From Helianthus annuus (lineage: Eukaryota; Streptophyta; Magnoliopsida; Asterales; Asteraceae), in the NCBI RefSeq assembly GCF_002127325.2, contig NC_035435.2, positions 15,478,002 to 15,542,001 of the forward strand: DNA of 64,000 nt, given 5' to 3'. A program made the translations under genes and the position numbers. Every line of letters starts with the position of its first letter. Within the stretch, counting starts at the first letter, position 1. Under the pieces are notes generated by a model. It was not told the DNA's origin, searched no databases, and was given only the letters and a program-made list of their open reading frames with translations. Positions 58,896-64,000 of this stretch are shown here, one piece after another.

Positions 58896-59337
58896 AGCTC
58901 ATCAGTACTGTTTGGGTAGACGTTGGTGAGAGGACCGCGATTGCTTTTGACTGCACAGCATTTTTGGAGACTACATGATGATTCTGACTTTTGTTGACAT
59001 ATATTTGATGTATTTGACACTGACTTGATATAGTTTTTGGACAGGGGTGATGTAGCCCCTAGTTGATTGATGATTGTATGACACAGTGATGTACTGATAC
59101 ACTTACTACGTGGTCTCGATATATGGCAATCGCAGTATTCTCATCATATTTGATTTCGCTTGATTGCTTATTTATATTTTTATGACATGGGATGTTGTGT
59201 GTATAATATTTGTGACATGGGATGTTGTGTGATTAGTATTTGTGAAGTATTGATAACATGAGATGTTATGTGCTATTACTATTACTATATACGTACGCTT
59301 TACTATGGCCTGACCGACGTAAACACATCTTTAGAAG
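58896..59337 (+). other. Spacer between extra ORF and gag of Element I
   Basis: AT-rich, non-coding, with a direct repeat TGACATGGGATGTTGTGTG (about 59182 and 59214, third partial copy at 59255). No splice site or promoter is obvious. Confidence 0.5.
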
Positions 59338-60669
59338 ATGCCGCCAAGACGTCAACAACAGCAAATGCCTACCACTCAGGAGGAACTACAGCAAGTCATT
59401 GCTGCTGCCATTGCTCAATATGCTGCCTCTCAAGGAGGAATGAGTGGAAGCAACTCTGGCAACACCGGCAACAACAACAATCCACCTCATGGTAACCCTA
59501 AGTCATTAAGACATACCATGACCTAAATGGATTTCCTTAGCAAGAATGCTAATGCCAATCATATGTTGTAATGTATGTGCAGGGTGCACCTACAAGCAGT
59601 TCTTAGACTGCAAGCCCGTAAACTTTGATGGCACAGGAGGTGCTGTCGCCTTTGTCCGCTGGGCTGAGAAAACTGAATCTCTTCTTCGCATGAGCAAATG
59701 CACACTGGATCAGCAAGTCACCTATATCTCTGGGCTATTCTTGGATGGAGCCCTATCTTGGTGGAATTTGCAAGTACAGACACTTGGCGAAGCTGCTGCC
59801 TACGCGCTGACCTGGACCGAACTGAAGGAACTCATGCGCAAAAAGTACTGTTCCCGCGCTGAAATCCAGAGATTGGAGACCGAGTTCTGGCATTTGAAAA
59901 TGGAAGGTCCAAAGATAGCAGAGTATGTTCAGAGGTTCCACGACTTGTCGCATGTGGTACCCTACATGGTCACTCCTGAGTTCAAGAGAATTGAACGTTT
60001 CATTTGGGGATTAGCTCCTCAAATTATAAGCATGGTGACCTCCTCCAAACCTGCGACTATCACTGAAACCATTGATTTAAGCGTGGCTCTCACAGAGGAG
60101 GCAATTCGTTTGAACAAGTTTGATGAAGTTGAGCCTAAGAAGAAAGAGACTCATGTGGAGTCATCAGGAGGAAACAAGCGGAAGTTTTCAAACTTCAAGC
60201 AGGGCACCGGGGTGGTGGTTAAGAAAGGGGAATCAAGTGTGTCAGCTCAGGTTACAACTGGTAATGGGAAGAAAGGAAAGGGATACATGGGCACCCAGCC
60301 CAAGTGTAATAACTGCCAGCGCCATCATTCTGGCCGTTGTGGGTTGAAGGTTTGTGAAGCATGTGGAAAGACTGGCCACCTGAAGGAGTCTTGTTGGGCC
60401 ACTGCTGGCCAGGGAGGCCAGAGAGGTTTTGGAAACAGAAACACCAACCGGGGCGGAAATGGAAATCGCCCACAAGGGAATAATGGAGGCGATGGAAATC
60501 GAGTCAATCATGCTAATCAAGCGGGCGCTGTGAATCGTAACCAGAGAAACAATCAAGTGGGAAACGGTGGTGGAAATGGGCAGAGACCCGGATGTTTCAA
60601 CTATGGTGATCTTGGGCACTACAAGAGGAATTGCCTGGAATTACACCAAGCTCGCGGAAGGGTTTTCAA
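59338..60669 (+). pseudogene. gag region of Element I gag-pol
   Basis: ATG 59338 (MPPRRQQQQMPTTQEELQQV). Exon 1 ends inside a His-Gly codon pair at 59491; a 91-bp GT...AG segment follows, and the frame resumes at 59583 with [17 protein letters not shown], exactly in register. Then the gag core ([35 protein letters not shown]), a linker and two zinc-knuckle regions: [29 protein letters not shown] intact, and [14 protein letters not shown] with Tyr in place of the second Cys (G-to-A type change). A Gly/Asn-rich spacer separates them. gag runs without a stop into pol, so this lineage makes a fused polyprotein. Named pseudogene because the continuing pol is interrupted. Confidence 0.88.
59492..59582 (+). 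other. Probable spliceosomal intron in gag of Element I
   Basis: 91 bp, CATG/GTAACC...TGTATGTGCAG/GGTGC. Contains a branch-like TGCTAAT about 30 bases from the 3' end and two in-frame stops if not removed. Removal joins two frames into one with a Gly codon across the junction. Confidence 0.65.
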
Positions 60670-62113
60670 CATAGAAGCAAGGGAAGCGCGCCAGGATCCC
60701 AATGTTGTCACTAGTACGTTCCCTGTAAACCAACGATATGCATCCGTTTTGTTTGATACTGGCGCCGATTATAGCTTCGTATCATTAGAATTTAAGAACA
60801 TGCTTGGTTTAACCGCTAGTAAATTAGATGTTCCGTACTCAATCGAACTGGCGAATGGGAAGTTAGTAGAAGCTAACGAAGTGATTCGAGGCTGCGTAAT
60901 CGAATTGGGAGAGCGTGAGTTCGCTCTTGATCTACTACCAGTCCAGTTGGGAAGCTTCGACGTGGTAGTCGGAATGGATTGGTTATCAGGCAACAAGGCC
61001 GAGATAGTTTGTCATGAGAAGGTCGTTCGTATCCCGACCGAAGATGGTGAGACCATTGTTGTTCACGGAGAGAAGCGTGAGACGCCGTTAAGAATTATTA
61101 GCTGTCTGAAAGCAAGAAAGTGTTTACAGAAGGGATGTGCTGCCTTTCTGGCACACATTGTAGATAAGAAAGCTAAAGAACCGAAGATCGAAGACATCCC
61201 TGTCGTGAGGGAATACCCAGAAGTCTTCCCAGAGGACTTGGCTGGATTGCCGCCTCAGAGACAAGTGGAATTTCACATCGACTTAGTTCCAGGTGTCGCG
61301 CCTGTGGCTAAGGCACCGTATAGACTTGCCCCTTCTGAGATGCAAGAATTGTCGACACAACTTCAGGAGTTGTTAGACAAGGGATTTATCCGACCAAGCT
61401 TCTCGCCTTGGGGAGCTCCGGTCTTGTTTGTCAAGAAGAAGGACGGTAGTTTCCGTATGTGTATTGATTACAGAGAGTTGAACAAGCTGACGATCAAGAA
61501 TAGGTATCCTCTGCCAAGGATTGATGATCTGTTCGACCAACTTCAAGGTTCGAGCTTTTATTCAAAGATCGATTTGTGATCTGGATACCATCAGTTAAGG
61601 ATACAGGAGGAGAGTATCCCAAAGACAGCCTTCAGAACTCGTTATGGGCACTACGAGTTTCTGGTTATGCCGTTTGGTCTGACAAACGCACCTGCAGTGT
61701 TCATGGATTTGATGAATCGGGTTTGCAAGCCGTACTTGGATAAGTTCGTGATTGTATTCATCGATGATATTTTGATTTATTCAAAGACGAAGGCTGAGCA
61801 CGAGCAGCACTTAAGAGCCATTCTGGAGCTGCTAAAGAAAGAACAGTTGTATGCCAAGTTCTCTAAGTGCGAGTTTTGGCTACGAGAAGTGCAATTCCTT
61901 GGACACGTGGTGAATGGAGATGGAATCCACGTGGATCCCACCAAGATCGAGGCGATCAAGGATTGGGAAACGCCAAAGATGCCAACCGAGATTCGGCAAT
62001 TCTTGGGTTTGGCTGGCTATTACCGAAGATTCATCGAGAACTTTTCAAAGATCGCTCAACCATTGACGCTCCTCACTCAGAAGGACAAGAAGTTTGATTG
62101 GGGAACCAAATAG
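60670..62113 (+). pseudogene. Element I pol: protease and reverse transcriptase (two stops)
   Basis: Continues the gag frame. Aspartic protease [16 protein letters not shown] at about 60745, then [12 protein letters not shown]. Reverse transcriptase: [44 protein letters not shown], a TGA at 61577-61579 where RT has Arg in DLRSGYHQ (CGA to TGA), then [12 protein letters not shown] and the catalytic [10 protein letters not shown] (about 61758-61788), [22 protein letters not shown] at 62111-62113 in the connection region (Gln expected; CAG to TAG) closes it. Otherwise full length and well conserved. Confidence 0.93.
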
Positions 62114-64000
62114 GAAGAAGCGTTTCAGATATTGAAAGATAAGCTTTGCAACGCGCCAATCTTAGCACTACCAGAGGGTACAGATGATTTTGTGGTATAC
62201 TGCGACGCATCGCGTCAAGGGTTGGGTTGTGTGTTGATGCAATGCCAAAAGGTTATCGCTTACGCATCGCGTCAGCTGAAAGTGCATGAAAAGAACTATA
62301 CCACTCACGATCTGGAGCTTGGCGCAGTGGTTTTTGCTTTAAAGATCTGGAGACACTACCTTTATGGTACGAAGTGCATAATCTTCACAGATCACAAGAG
62401 CCTCCAGCACATATTCAACCAGAAGGAGTTGAATATGAGGCAAAGACGATGGGTAGAGCTGTTGAACGATTACGACTGCGAGATTAAGTATCATCCAGGG
62501 AAGGCGAATGTGGTCGCCGATGCCCTAAGTCGAAAAGAGAGAATCAAGCCCATAAGGGTTAGGGCTTTGGAGATGGTTATACGAACCGATTTTCCTCTGC
62601 GCATTCGTGCCGCGCAGAAAGAAGCTCTCAAGGAGAGAAACCTTGAAGAAGAGTATCTCCGTGGGATGGAGAAGTTATTGGTACCAAACAAGGAAGGAAC
62701 GTTGTGTTTTGAGAAAAGGATTTGGGTTCCTTTGTTTGGAGGTCTAAGGAAGGTTATTTTCGATGAAGCTCACAAGTGGCGGTACTCTATCCACCCTGGA
62801 GCGGATAAGATGTACCAGGATCTTAAAGATTATTATTGGTGGCCTAGGATGAAAGGCGATGTGGCTGTTTATGTGAGCAAATGTTTAACTTGCGCTAAGG
62901 TTAAAGCGGAATACCAGAAACCTTCAGGACTTCTGCAACAACCAGAGATTCCCAAGTGGAAGTGGGAACAAATCTCCATGGATTTTGTTACGAAGTTTCC
63001 AAGAACGCCAAGAGGCCATGACACTATCTGGGTGATAGTGGATCGATTAACGAAGTCAGCACACTTCTTACCTATCCGAGAAAAGGATAATACGAGCAAG
63101 CTGGCTGAAATTTACATGAGAGAGATTGTTACACGCCATGGAGTACCTCTTTCAATCATCTCCGATAGAGACGGAAGGTTCGTGTCAAGGATATGGCAAT
63201 CCTTCCAGGAAGCTTTTGGCTCGAAGTTGAATATGAGCACTGCTTTTCATCCGCAAACCGACGGTCAAAGTGAACGGACGATTCAGACGTTGGAGGACAT
63301 GCTGAGAGCATGTGTTATGGATTTGGGCGGTAGTTGGGATAAGCATTTGCCTTTGGTCGAATTTTCATACAACAACAGCTACCACACCAGTATTGGTGTC
63401 GCGCCATTCGAGGCTTTATATGGGCGCAAGTGCAGATCACCGCTCTGTTGGTCTGACGCCGGTGATAGACAGTTGGTTGGTCCTGATGTAGTCCAGGAAA
63501 CCACAGATAAGATTGCACAAATCCGAGATCGCATCAGTGCGGCTCGTGACCGTCAAAAAGCTTATGCGGATCGAAGCAGGAAACCTCTAGAGTTTGAAGT
63601 AGGTGATATGGTTTTGCTGAAGGTATCACCCTGGAAGGGTATGGCACTCTTTGGGAAGCGTGGAAACTTGAATCCGCGGTATATTGGTCCGTTCAGGATT
63701 TTGGAAAGAATCGGGACCGTAGCTTACAAGCTGGACTTACCTGCTGAGCTAAATGGAGTTCACAATACATTTCATGTATCCAACCTGAAGAGAAGTCCAA
63801 CACAAGATACCGTTGTCATTCCTACCGACGAGATTCATGTTGACGACACGCTCCACTTCGTTGAAGAACGTGTTGAGGTCACGGATTGGAAAGTGAACAA
63901 GACCCGCTGGAGCAGTGTCAAACTCGTCAAAGTTCGTTGGAATGCCCGACATGATCCTGAATTCACCTGGGAGCGTGAGGACCGAATGAAAGAGAAATAC
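62114..64000 (+). pseudogene. Element I pol: RNase H, integrase, chromodomain start
   Basis: Open in the same frame from the TAG to the window edge, 629 codons. RNase [32 protein letters not shown]. Integrase: zinc-binding [11 protein letters not shown]...CLTC, core [13 protein letters not shown] (first Asp), SDRDGRFVS (second Asp), [10 protein letters not shown] (Glu), [19 protein letters not shown]. Then the GPY region [10 protein letters not shown] and the chromodomain-like [20 protein letters not shown], cut by the window edge at MKEKY. No lesion is seen in this part. Confidence 0.93.

Larger units (their letters stand above)
53285..64000 (+). mobile_element. Element I: Tekay-like Ty3/gypsy element, right end outside
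   Basis: 5' LTR 53285-56697, primer site, structured leader, extra ORF, gag and pol to the window edge. Inserted in the integrase region of copia Element H. Same family as Element E by LTR start and pol tail. The pol reads through protease, RT, RNase H, integrase and into the chromodomain-like end at 64000. At least two nonsense codons and one lost zinc-knuckle Cys mean this copy is not autonomous now. Confidence 0.93.

Overview
The window reads as plant nuclear DNA from a heterochromatic, retrotransposon-rich region. It holds nested LTR retrotransposons with iMet-tRNA primer sites (TGGTATCAGAGC), hAT-type MITEs with 8-bp target duplications, a Helitron, spliceosomal exon fragments and no intact host gene. 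The gag/pol types and long TGTRACA...TGTGACA LTRs resemble Tekay-like chromoviruses of Asteraceae; that placement is from memory of family features, not a search.

Layout. 1-40156 is one nest, four levels deep. The outermost element E (+ strand, Tekay-like) keeps only pol scraps (34147-34239, 36579-36852) and its 3' LTR (36888-40156). Its pol was hit by solo LTR F (34240-36578, TSD CCATG) and by Element A (- strand, 3' LTR running off the left edge, 5' LTR 30265-34146). A carries a broken gag-pol and was itself hit three times: by Element B (4212-11910, TSD AATAA, no coding sequence, almost identical LTRs), by a hAT MITE sitting exactly on the gag start codon (15314-15515), and by Element C (16006-29824, TSD TCTTG), which has an intact gag and no pol. 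C was in turn hit by solo LTR D (22747-26118, TSD GAAGA), inside a tandem array. LTR divergence (A > C > B) agrees with the nesting order.

40157-53284 is an island of other elements. It holds a degenerate stretch with a hAT MITE, then a 4.6-kb Helitron on the - strand (44001-48579) carrying exon fragments of host genes (threonyl-tRNA synthetase TGS domain, a likely rhamnogalacturonate lyase exon, several unidentified exons). Next come a PIF/Harbinger-type transposase pseudogene split by a MITE, a gypsy gag scrap, and a Ty1/copia element H broken in integrase.

53285-64000 is Element I (+ strand, truncated by the right edge), inserted into H. From left to right it has a 5' LTR, a primer site, a series of 14 triloop hairpins with covarying stems, an extra 540-residue acidic ORF of unknown function, a gag that appears to contain a 91-bp spliceosomal intron, and a pol reading to the edge with two C-to-T type nonsense codons. 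The hairpin series plus extra ORF is the least explained structure here; the Helitron gene captures are the second point of interest. Coding in A, H and I is disabled by stops or frameshifts; only the gag of C and the extra ORF of I are open throughout.
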